Source of the DNA: CAZEBW01 sp964510205
Lineage (GTDB): Bacteria > Chloroflexota > Anaerolineae > VGOG01
Direction of reading: 5' to 3'
Assembly (NCBI GenBank): GCA_964510205.1
Contig: CAZEBW010000059.1
Coordinates: 1-23,171, forward strand
Length of the DNA stretch: 23,171 nucleotides
The notes beneath the pieces were generated by a model. That model did no database searches. It had not been told where the DNA came from and saw nothing but the letters and a program-made list of their open reading frames with translations. A program made the position numbers and the translations under genes. Of this stretch, positions 8,514 through 14,642 are shown piece after piece (position 1 is the stretch's first letter; each line of letters starts with the position of its first letter).

Positions 8514-8558
8514 CAGGGGTCTGAAAGGACAGCGTGAGCCTTTCAGACCCCTGTTTTT
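8514..8558 (+). terminator. Strong rho-independent terminator
   Basis: A perfect 15-bp stem, CAGGGGTCTGAAAGG (8514-8528) against CCTTTCAGACCCCTG (8539-8553), is followed by five T. It separates the beta-helix gene from the next promoter. Confidence 0.92.
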
Positions 8559-8573
8559 GTTTGGGGTGTGTTT

Positions 8574-8627
8574 GTAACCAGATGTTAACCCGTTTGTTAC
8601 CTGGTATTAACCTTGCTGTGATATAGT
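8574..8627 (+). promoter_or_regulatory. Four-repeat 11-bp operator with activator-type promoter
   Basis: GTAACC, TTAACC, GTTACC and TTAACC start at 8574, 8585, 8596 and 8607, exactly 11 bp apart. The -10 TATAGT is at 8622-8627, nine bases after the last repeat. There is no consensus -35; the repeats occupy its place, as in PhoB-type activated promoters. The arrangement is matched base for base in spacing at 12291-12344. Confidence 0.87.
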
Positions 8628-8664
8628 ATCATCAGTGAGACCAGACCAGATCGGGGGTAGGCAG

Positions 8665-9405
8665 ATGGCAGCAGATAGGATTATGATAGTAGACGACGAC
8701 CAGAACATCCGATGGGTGCTCAAGTACCGTCTGGAGAAAGAGGGCTATCATGTGCTGCTGGCCGAGGATGGGATGGATGCCCTGGAGAAAGTCAAGGCCG
8801 AGAATCCCGACTTGATCATCTTGGACTTGACCATGCCCCGCATGGATGGGTTCGGGTTTTTAGAGCAGATAAGGGGCAACGGTGGTAGAACCAGCAGCAT
8901 TCCCGTCATCGTCCTGACGGCCTACGGGTTCGATTCCAACCGCGCCAAGAGCCTGGAGTTGGGCGCAACGGAGTTTGTGACCAAGCCCTTCAGCCCCCGC
9001 CAACTGGTGGCTGAGATTTGGAAGGTGCTGTGCGCCAAGAAGAAGAGGGTGCTGATTGTAGATGATGACACTTCCGTCAGAGATCTGCTGGCTGGATTGC
9101 TGGAGGCCGAGGGGTGTGTAGTAGACACGGCTGAGGACGGGCCAAGCGGCATCGAAAAGGCCCTGGTTGGCGATTACGATTTGATTTTCATGGACAATGC
9201 GATTCCGGGGTGTGCGGCTGACGAGGCTGCGCGGCGGATCATCTCCGAGAAAGTTGAGCAGCGGATCGTCATCACCACCGCCGGCATCGCTGACGAAAGC
9301 GCCGATCGGGCCCTGGCCTGCGGCGCGCTGGCCTGGATACCCAAGCCCTGCGGCATCGAGGACGTGAGGAGAATCAAGCGAGAGTGGCTTGAGGAAGAAA
9401 ACTAG
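8665..9405 (+). CDS. Double receiver-domain response regulator
   Basis: A 246-aa protein made of two REC domains and no output domain. REC1 (about 5-120) has the acidic V-D-D-D cluster, phosphoacceptor D in I-L-D-L-T-M-P, T in I-V-L-T-A and K in V-T-K-P. REC2 (about 125-240) has V-D-D-D, D in F-M-D-N-A-I-P, T in I-T-T-A and K in I-P-K-P. Both therefore look phosphorylatable. Such proteins act as phosphorelay links or through protein contacts. ATG 8665 is preferred because GGGGGTAG lies just before it; a GTG at 8635 in frame would add ten residues. It is the first gene after the four-repeat promoter and is followed at 115 bp, with no terminator, by a large surface-protein gene. The sensor kinase is not in the window. 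Confidence 0.9.
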   Translation: MAADRIMIVDDDQNIRWVLKYRLEKEGYHVLLAEDGMDALEKVKAENPDLIILDLTMPRMDGFGFLEQIRGNGGRTSSIPVIVLTAYGFDSNRAKSLELGATEFVTKPFSPRQLVAEIWKVLCAKKKRVLIVDDDTSVRDLLAGLLEAEGCVVDTAEDGPSGIEKALVGDYDLIFMDNAIPGCAADEAARRIISEKVEQRIVITTAGIADESADRALACGALAWIPKPCGIEDVRRIKREWLEEEN

Positions 9406-9520
9406 AGCCGTTCGCAAAACGGCGTACTTTTCACAGAGGGAGAAAATGGGAATACTTACAGAGATCATTGGAAGGTTGCTAACGCGGCCTATAAAAAGCA
9501 AAAACATTGGAGGTAGTAGA

Positions 9521-12223
9521 ATGTCAAAACTATTTAGAATAATGATGGCCGCGGGCCTGATCGGTGTGATGCTGGGAGCCTTGAGCGGTGCTTCGGTGTG
9601 GGCGGCCACGCCGCCAGAACCGACTTACGGCCCAGCGATTGTTGACGGCGATTACAGCGAATGGGACCTAGCCGAGGATGGGTCCGGCGATTTCTTCGCC
9701 GAGATGTATAACAACGCCAACCCTGATCCTAATTGGTCCGGTTATGCGCTCCTGTCAAAGCTGTACCTACGCTACGACTGCTCGACGGAAACCCTCTACG
9801 CCCTCGTGCTCGCTGAGGACAACGTGGACATCGAGGCGTATAAGTCGGAGGAACATTGGATTAGAATAGATGGAAACAAAGAAGTAGATGACACCTACGG
9901 TGATGACGACCCCGATGTGCCGCCCGACTTCGCCTGGGTAGGCTTGAGCGGTCCTCCAGACACTCAAACTGCCCGGGGCTGGGAAGCCTCTGTATCCCTG
10001 ACTGAGGTAAGCTACACGCTCAAAGTCCACACTCAGGTTTACGAAGAGATTGGAGAGGACCATGAGAGTGACCAGACCTCAGGCACCGGCGACATCGCTT
10101 TGGAGATCAATTGCATGGCCGACTTGGTCGTCTCCAAGTGGGGGCCGGAAGCCGTCAGCACCACCTGCGGCTCCCAGGGGGAGTTTATGTGGTACATCAC
10201 CGTCTTCAACCAGGGCTCGACCGCCGCCGAGAACGTCACCGTCGCTGATACCTTGCCCGCTGGCGTCGAATACTTGAGCGACACCAGCGGTATAACGCCT
10301 GACATCTCCGACAACGTCATCACCTGGGACCTATGGAGACTCGACCCTGGCACGGGGGTCTACTTCTGGGTGAAGGTTGAGGTCAGAAGCGGCGTGCAGG
10401 CGGGCACGGTTTTGACCAACCAGGTGGAGGTCAGCACTACCAGCCCGGAGAGCGACTATTCCAACAACCACGCTGAGTGGAGCACGTTAGTTAGCTCCGA
10501 TAAAGACTCCGATGTTTGGGTGGAGAAGATAGGCCCCGATTTTGTCTTCCCCGGCTCATACATGGTCTACACCATAAACTATGGAAACGGCGATTGGCAT
10601 TGTGAGTGGCCGTTGGATGTTGATGACGCGGAGAACGTTACCATCACCGACATCATGAGCAACTGGGACGAGAACGGCAATATGCTCCCCAACAATTTCA
10701 GCTACGTCTCCGACACCAGCGGGTTCCCTCGCAGCGGCACGGGGACGGTAGACGACCCCATCGTCTGGACAGTGGGCACACTTCCAGCAAACAACTGTGG
10801 CTCCTTCGAGGTGACTGTATATGTGCATGAGGACGCCCCTGACGGCCTGACCCTCTCCAACGATGCCATCATCAGCTCCGGAACTGAGGAATGCGACGCC
10901 ACGAACAACGATTACGAAGTGGACACCCCAGTGGAGGGGTGCGGCAGCATCGGCGACTACGTGTGGTACGATTTCAACGGCGACGGTATCCAGGATGCGG
11001 GTGAGCCCGGCATTGACGACGTGACGGTGAACCTTTACAAATCCGATGGCACCTCTGCTGGGTCAACCACGACAAGCGGCGGCGGATTCTACATCTTCGA
11101 GGACCTGGAGCCTGGCGACTACTACGTCGAGTTTGTGCTGCCGACTGGCTATGTCTTCACCACCAAGGACAACGGTGACGACACCCTTGACAGCGACGCC
11201 GACCCCACCACTGGAAAGACCGCTGTCACCACCCTTGATGCGGGTGAGACGGACCTGACTTGGGATGCTGGCATGCATCGCAGCTCAATTGGCGATCGCG
11301 TCTGGTTTGATAAGAATGAGGATGGCCTTCAAACGGATCCCGGTACTGGCTTCGATGACGAGGGCTTCAACGACGTTTACGTCTATCTCTACGAGGACGA
11401 CGGGGATGGGGTTTTCGAGCCTGGCAGTGATGACACCCAAGTGGGCATGACGACCACAGCATCCGGCACATCACAGACTCCCGATGGCTTTGCCGACGGC
11501 ATTTACGACTTTTACATGGGGACGTTGGGACTAGGAGATTACTGGGTCTGGGTGGACGAGAGCACCTTGCCTTCTGGTTCTTGGTATTCGACCACGGGGG
11601 GCGATCATCAGTTTGTTGATTACCCTGGCGGCGACGACTTCTCCTTCGACTTCGGTTATGCACGGAAAGTTGACCTGGCACTCGAAAAAACCTTGGACAC
11701 CGCGAACTACGGCTACGGTGACCTGGTGACGTTCAGCATCACGGTCACCAACGAGGGGGCCGTTGATGCCACCGGCGTGCAGGTCATAGACTTCCAGTGG
11801 ACGACTGACACCATTGAGTACCATAGCGCCGACAATGGTGGTAGCTATGATGATGGGGCGAAGACCGTCATCTGGGACTTGCCAGATGTAGGTTGGGGTG
11901 TGGGTAACCTGCCCGCTGGTGCCTCGGCGACGGTGCACATCACTTTCACGGTCACGACTGACAATGGGAGCTTCTTGAACGACGCCGAGATCTATGCGTG
12001 CGACCAGGAGGACATAGACTCGACGCCCAATAACGGCTGGGACGGCTTCCTTGAGGACGACATAGACCAGGACGGTGGTAGTGTAAGTCCCACCGCCATC
12101 ACCCTCTCCTCCTTCGCCGCCAGGCCAAGCGCAGGCGGGGCGGTTAGTCCGCTGTGGTTGGGGTTGGCAGGTGTGACGCTGCTGGCCGCGGGCAGCCTCT
12201 TCTGGAAAAAGCGGCGGATTTAG
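9521..12223 (+). CDS. Surface protein with DUF11 and SdrD-B-like repeats and PTAITLSSF tail
   Basis: A 900-aa exported protein. ATG 9521 follows GGAGGT and opens a signal peptide ending V-W-A at about residue 27; the longer in-frame ORF from 9389 lacks that support. In order: a CBM9/DOMON-like region beginning I-V-D-G-D-Y-S-E-W (about 36-175); two DUF11-type repeats (about 199-318 and 326-470); two SdrD-B/Cna-B-like domains, each starting S-I-G-D (about 475-585 and 587-713); and a third DUF11 repeat (about 716-845). It ends with S-P-T-A-I-T-L-S-S-F, a hydrophobic span and K-K-R-R. DUF11 and SdrD-B repeats are typical stalk modules of adhesins. The tail is shared with the proteins at 12376 and 14643. 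Co-transcribed with the double-REC gene, it is probably a wall- or membrane-anchored stalk; the ligand is unknown. Confidence 0.88.
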   Translation: MSKLFRIMMAAGLIGVMLGALSGASVWAATPPEPTYGPAIVDGDYSEWDLAEDGSGDFFAEMYNNANPDPNWSGYALLSKLYLRYDCSTETLYALVLAEDNVDIEAYKSEEHWIRIDGNKEVDDTYGDDDPDVPPDFAWVGLSGPPDTQTARGWEASVSLTEVSYTLKVHTQVYEEIGEDHESDQTSGTGDIALEINCMADLVVSKWGPEAVSTTCGSQGEFMWYITVFNQGSTAAENVTVADTLPAGVEYLSDTSGITPDISDNVITWDLWRLDPGTGVYFWVKVEVRSGVQAGTVLTNQVEVSTTSPESDYSNNHAEWSTLVSSDKDSDVWVEKIGPDFVFPGSYMVYTINYGNGDWHCEWPLDVDDAENVTITDIMSNWDENGNMLPNNFSYVSDTSGFPRSGTGTVDDPIVWTVGTLPANNCGSFEVTVYVHEDAPDGLTLSNDAIISSGTEECDATNNDYEVDTPVEGCGSIGDYVWYDFNGDGIQDAGEPGIDDVTVNLYKSDGTSAGSTTTSGGGFYIFEDLEPGDYYVEFVLPTGYVFTTKDNGDDTLDSDADPTTGKTAVTTLDAGETDLTWDAGMHRSSIGDRVWFDKNEDGLQTDPGTGFDDEGFNDVYVYLYEDDGDGVFEPGSDDTQVGMTTTASGTSQTPDGFADGIYDFYMGTLGLGDYWVWVDESTLPSGSWYSTTGGDHQFVDYPGGDDFSFDFGYARKVDLALEKTLDTANYGYGDLVTFSITVTNEGAVDATGVQVIDFQWTTDTIEYHSADNGGSYDDGAKTVIWDLPDVGWGVGNLPAGASATVHITFTVTTDNGSFLNDAEIYACDQEDIDSTPNNGWDGFLEDDIDQDGGSVSPTAITLSSFAARPSAGGAVSPLWLGLAGVTLLAAGSLFWKKRRI

Positions 12224-12239
12224 TAAGAGTAGAACTACG

Positions 12240-12273
12240 GCGACGGGCTTCAAGCGAAGCCCGTCGCTTTTTT
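12240..12273 (+). terminator. Rho-independent terminator
   Basis: GCGACGGGCTT (12240-12250) pairs with AAGCCCGTCGC (12257-12267), followed by six T. It closes the double-REC/surface-protein unit. A closely similar stem follows the subtilase gene at 16517. Confidence 0.92.
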
Positions 12274-12290
12274 GTGTGCCGGTCAGCTTT

Positions 12291-12344
12291 GTAACCAAAC
12301 TGTGACCTGTTTGTTACCTGACGTTAACCTGGATGTGTTATACT
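12291..12344 (+). promoter_or_regulatory. Second four-repeat 11-bp operator with activator-type promoter
   Basis: GTAACC, GTGACC, GTTACC and TTAACC start at 12291, 12302, 12313 and 12324, exactly 11 bp apart. TATACT (12339-12344) follows the last repeat by nine bases, as at 8622. No -35 consensus is present. Transcription should start near 12351, 25 bases before the ATG at 12376. Confidence 0.87.
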
Positions 12345-12375
12345 GTTATCAACAACTTGGAAAAAGGCGAACCAA

Positions 12376-13137
12376 ATGACATTACCCGAAAACATGGAAA
12401 ACGGAAAGGCGACTACTCAGGCTGTCATTGCGAGCGAAGCGAAGCAATCTCCTGGATTGCCGCAATCTCCTACCAGCAAGTTGGGGATTGCGTCGGCGCA
12501 AACAGCGCGCCTCGCAATGACACGGGCTGAGCACTTACACGGAAAGATCACCATCTGGCTCGGTCAAAAAGGGCCAAAGTGCTTGGTGGCGATAGCCGTC
12601 GCTGCCCTTTTTTTGCTCAACCTCAACGTCGCCTGGGCCGACGGCTCGGCATCCATCGGCGACTACGTGTGGGACGATCAGAACGGCGACAAAGAACAAA
12701 CCAGCGAGTTCGACGTGGGCATCAACGGCGTGGTGGTCGAACTCTACAAAGATGGTATTTGGCAAGAGAGCTTCACCACACAGAACCATCCCAGCTCGGG
12801 CGAAGCGGGTTGGTATCTTTTCGACAGCCTGGATGCGGGTGACTACGTGGTCAAGGTAGCGGACAGCAATTTCGAATCCGGGGGCGTGCTCCACGATTAC
12901 ACCCTCACTACCGATAACCATCCCCTGTCGGTGCACCTAGAGCAAGGAGAGACATTCAGCGAAGCCGATTTCGGCTACGTCGCTGTAGCGTACCCCGCTG
13001 GGCCCGCCGAGCCCACCGCCGTGACCCTATCCTCGTTTATGGCTTCCTCGGCGAGCCGGGGAGCGTCCCATTGGCCCTGGTTGACGCTTTTAGCCACGCT
13101 GGCGGCGGGCGGCGCTCTTTGGACAAAACAACGGTGA
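12376..13137 (+). CDS. Small SdrD-B-like surface protein with PTAVTLSSF tail
   Basis: A 253-aa exported protein. A hydrophobic signal segment (about 68-88, ending A-W-A) is followed by one SdrD-B/Cna-B-like domain starting S-I-G-D-Y-V-W (about 92-200), closely like the two in the gene at 9521. It ends E-P-T-A-V-T-L-S-S-F, a hydrophobic span and K-Q-R. The N-terminus is odd: about 34 residues starting V-I-A-S-E-A-K-Q-S are the translation of a dispersed palindromic repeat (12423-12522) sitting in frame ahead of the signal peptide. ATG 12376 has a modest AAAGG site and fits the predicted transcript start. ATG 12517 in frame would skip the repeat but has no visible ribosome site. It shares a transcript with the OmpR-type gene 30 bp downstream. 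Confidence 0.82.
   Translation: MTLPENMENGKATTQAVIASEAKQSPGLPQSPTSKLGIASAQTARLAMTRAEHLHGKITIWLGQKGPKCLVAIAVAALFLLNLNVAWADGSASIGDYVWDDQNGDKEQTSEFDVGINGVVVELYKDGIWQESFTTQNHPSSGEAGWYLFDSLDAGDYVVKVADSNFESGGVLHDYTLTTDNHPLSVHLEQGETFSEADFGYVAVAYPAGPAEPTAVTLSSFMASSASRGASHWPWLTLLATLAAGGALWTKQR
12423..12522. repeat. TGTCATTGCGAG palindromic repeat inside a coding region
   Basis: A 100-bp element with ends TGTCATTGCGAG and CTCGCAATGACA, the same family as at 5413, 18607 and 21203. Here it is read through as protein in the pre-signal region of the gene at 12376. Confidence 0.88.
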
Positions 13138-13167
13138 GAATAAGACGAGTCAAGAGGTAAGTGCGTC

Positions 13168-13899
13168 ATGAAGCGAGTTTTGGTTACGCAAAGCGATAAG
13201 GCAGCCACCCAAGGGATGACCAGTGTTTTGACGGACCAAGGCTTCGAGGTCGAAAATGTCTACAACACCCAGGAGGCTCTACAAAGGATTGCCAGCCAAT
13301 CCTGGGACCTGGTCATCTTGGACATCAAAACGCCTCAGGGAGATAGCCTGGAGGCCTGCCAGTACGTTCGAGAGAACACCACTACGCCCGTAGTCATCGT
13401 CGCGGCGCAGGGGCAGGATGAGCACATCGTGAAAGGGCTAAACGCCGGGGCCGACGACTTTCTGGTCAAACCCATCAGCGCCAAGGTCTTCCTGGCCCGC
13501 GTGTACGCTCTCCTGCGGCGCGCTGGTCGAATGAAAGAGGACGCCCAAAACGGCGTGCTGAAGTACGGCGACTTGATCATAGACCTCGATCGCTGTCAGG
13601 TGTCTATTCAGGGCAAGCCAGTGCCGCTGACGGCCAGTGAATTCCGCCTCTTGAGCTGCCTGGCTAAGAATCCTGGGCGCGTGCTGAGCAGCCACAGCCT
13701 GGTGCGAGAGGTTCAAGGTTACGATTGCAGCCCCCAGGAGGCCGGGGATATCATCAAGGTCCACGTCCACAATCTGCGCAAGAAAATGAGACTCGGTTCC
13801 AACAAGCCTCCTCAAATCCTGAACGTACGCGGGTTCGGCTACATGTTCGAGAGAAGGACTAGCCCACGGAAGGAAAGCGTTAACCAAGTCTTAACCTGA
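13168..13899 (+). CDS. OmpR/PhoB-family response regulator with atypical receiver
   Basis: A 243-aa transcription factor: receiver domain (about 1-118) and winged-helix DNA-binding domain (about 128-230) with the typical L-T-x-x-E-F-R-L-L, V-H-V-H-N-L-R-K-K and V-R-G-F-G-Y motifs. The phosphoacceptor D52 (I-L-D-I-K-T-P) and K101 are present. The usual acidic pair near the N-terminus is reduced (T-Q-S-D), and the conserved Thr/Ser is Ala79, so signalling may be weakened or phosphate-independent. The start is ATG 13168 behind AGAGGTAA. It is 30 bp downstream of the surface-protein gene and shares its 11-bp-repeat promoter. Proteins of this family bind such direct repeats, so it is the best local candidate for the TTAACC operators, including the one encoded by its own last codons. 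No kinase gene is adjacent. Confidence 0.93.
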   Translation: MKRVLVTQSDKAATQGMTSVLTDQGFEVENVYNTQEALQRIASQSWDLVILDIKTPQGDSLEACQYVRENTTTPVVIVAAQGQDEHIVKGLNAGADDFLVKPISAKVFLARVYALLRRAGRMKEDAQNGVLKYGDLIIDLDRCQVSIQGKPVPLTASEFRLLSCLAKNPGRVLSSHSLVREVQGYDCSPQEAGDIIKVHVHNLRKKMRLGSNKPPQILNVRGFGYMFERRTSPRKESVNQVLT

Positions 13900-13955
13900 T
13901 TTTAACCGAATCTTCTCTTTTTGCTATTGACTGGGGCGGATGAATTTGGTATAAT
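13880..13955 (+). promoter_or_regulatory. Three-repeat operator and consensus promoter before riboswitch 2
   Basis: TTAACC occurs at 13880, 13891 and 13902, exactly 11 bp apart and overlapping the 3' end and stop codon of the OmpR-type gene. Downstream are TTGACT (13927-13932), a 17-bp spacer and TATAAT (13950-13955). Start of transcription is expected near 13962, ahead of the second GEMM-I aptamer. Confidence 0.87.
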
Positions 13956-13993
13956 ATAGGCGTACAAGAAAGAAGCTCCTTTTCAATCACATA

Positions 13994-14110
13994 AGATCCG
14001 ATAAAGGCAAACTCATCGAGAGGTGAGGGCGCAAAGCCACGGGTCTAAGTTAGCTGGCAAATGGCGAATCGCCAAGAGCTAACGAGACAGCCGGGCTGCC
14101 GAAGACAGAT
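13994..14110 (+). promoter_or_regulatory. Cyclic di-GMP-I (GEMM-I) riboswitch 2
   Basis: It has the GEMM-I core AAGGCAAAC, a CGAGAG tetraloop (a GNRA variant of the GAAA in copies 1 and 3), GGCGCAAAGCC, and the closing GGGCTGCCGAAG. The G20-equivalent base is G. The second arm is shorter than in copy 1 and carries GTTAGCTGGC/GCCAAGAGCTAAC pairing (14048-14083). The terminator-facing antiterminator pairing (GCTGCC and ACAG against CTGT and GGTAAGC) is conserved. Confidence 0.92.
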
Positions 14111-14117
14111 TTCACGA

Positions 14118-14161
14118 AGCGTACTGTTGGTAAGCAGGTCGGCCGACAGCACGCTTTTTTT
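14118..14161 (+). terminator. Riboswitch 2 terminator with an A.C mismatch
   Basis: AGCGTACTGTTGG (14118-14130) faces CCGACAGCACGCT (14143-14155), followed by seven T. Compared with the otherwise near-identical hairpin of riboswitch 3, one base (A at 14123) breaks a stem pair, so it may be leakier. Confidence 0.88.
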
Positions 14162-14198
14162 GTTCGGGAACACAAGACGCTGAAGAAAGGGGATAGAC

Positions 14199-14417
14199 AT
14201 GGCCAGAGCAGCGCATTTGAGTGAAGACGTTCAATACGGGTTGGAGGAATATCCACTAGAGGATAGCTCGCGCATACCAGGAAATGGCCGAGGCGCGAAA
14301 TCCACGGCCAAGGTCCTGCGCCTGGTGACGACTCCCCTAGAAGGGTACGAGCTGTTGAGAAAGCTGAGGAGCGATCCTCAGACCAGCAATGTTCCCGTCA
14401 TTGTCTTAACACGCTAG
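14199..14417 (+). pseudogene. Truncated receiver-domain remnant
   Basis: A 72-codon ORF with a ribosome-site-like AAAGGGG upstream. Its C-terminal half, L-E-G-Y-E-L-L-R-K-L-R-S-D-P then N-V-P-V-I-V-L-T, matches the alpha3-beta4 part of a receiver domain. It then stops where T-A-Y/H-G normally follows. The phosphoacceptor-bearing beta3 strand, the N-terminal acidic cluster and the last third with the conserved Lys are missing. The first 40 residues are not receiver-like. It lies between two near-identical riboswitch/terminator units, so it is probably a decayed regulator gene trapped by duplication or deletion there. It could still be translated as a short peptide. Confidence 0.72.
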
Positions 14418-14458
14418 AAGTTCAGAAGTTCAGCACTTTCACACGAGAGAACGATAAA

Positions 14459-14560
14459 GGCTCGATAAAGGTAAACCCATCGAAAGGTGGGGGCGCAAAG
14501 CCACGGGTCCTCTTCAGTGAGTTGATGACTGACAGGACAGCCGAGCTGCCGAAGACAGAT
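14459..14560 (+). promoter_or_regulatory. Cyclic di-GMP-I (GEMM-I) riboswitch 3
   Basis: The core AAGGTAAACCC, CGAAAG tetraloop, GGCGCAAAGCC and closing GAGCTGCCGAAG are present. The G20-equivalent is G, but the base matching C22 of Vc2 is T, which would make a wobble in the core. CGATAAAGG is duplicated at its 5' edge (14452 and 14463). No promoter of the quality seen before copies 1 and 2 is visible just upstream, so it is probably on the same transcript as riboswitch 2. Confidence 0.9.
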
Positions 14561-14567
14561 TTCACGA

Positions 14568-14611
14568 AGCGTGCTGTTGGTAAGCAGGTCGGCCGACAGC
14601 ACGCTTTTTTT
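14568..14611 (+). terminator. Riboswitch 3 expression-platform terminator
   Basis: AGCGTGCTGTTGG (14568-14580) pairs perfectly with CCGACAGCACGCT (14593-14605), followed by seven T. The stretch from GCTGCCG to the T-run matches that of riboswitch 2 with one difference. Confidence 0.92.
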
Positions 14612-14642
14612 GTGGCCGTGGCAGAGCAACAGGAGGTGTACG

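Noticed and set aside
9407..9423. Hairpin GCCGTT/AACGGC after the double-REC gene as a terminator
   Set aside because: The stem is short and the T-run after it is poor, so it probably does not separate the two genes.
14459..14560. Riboswitch 3 as a cGAMP-specific GEMM-Ib variant
   Set aside because: The specificity base matching G20 is G, not A. Only the C22-equivalent differs.
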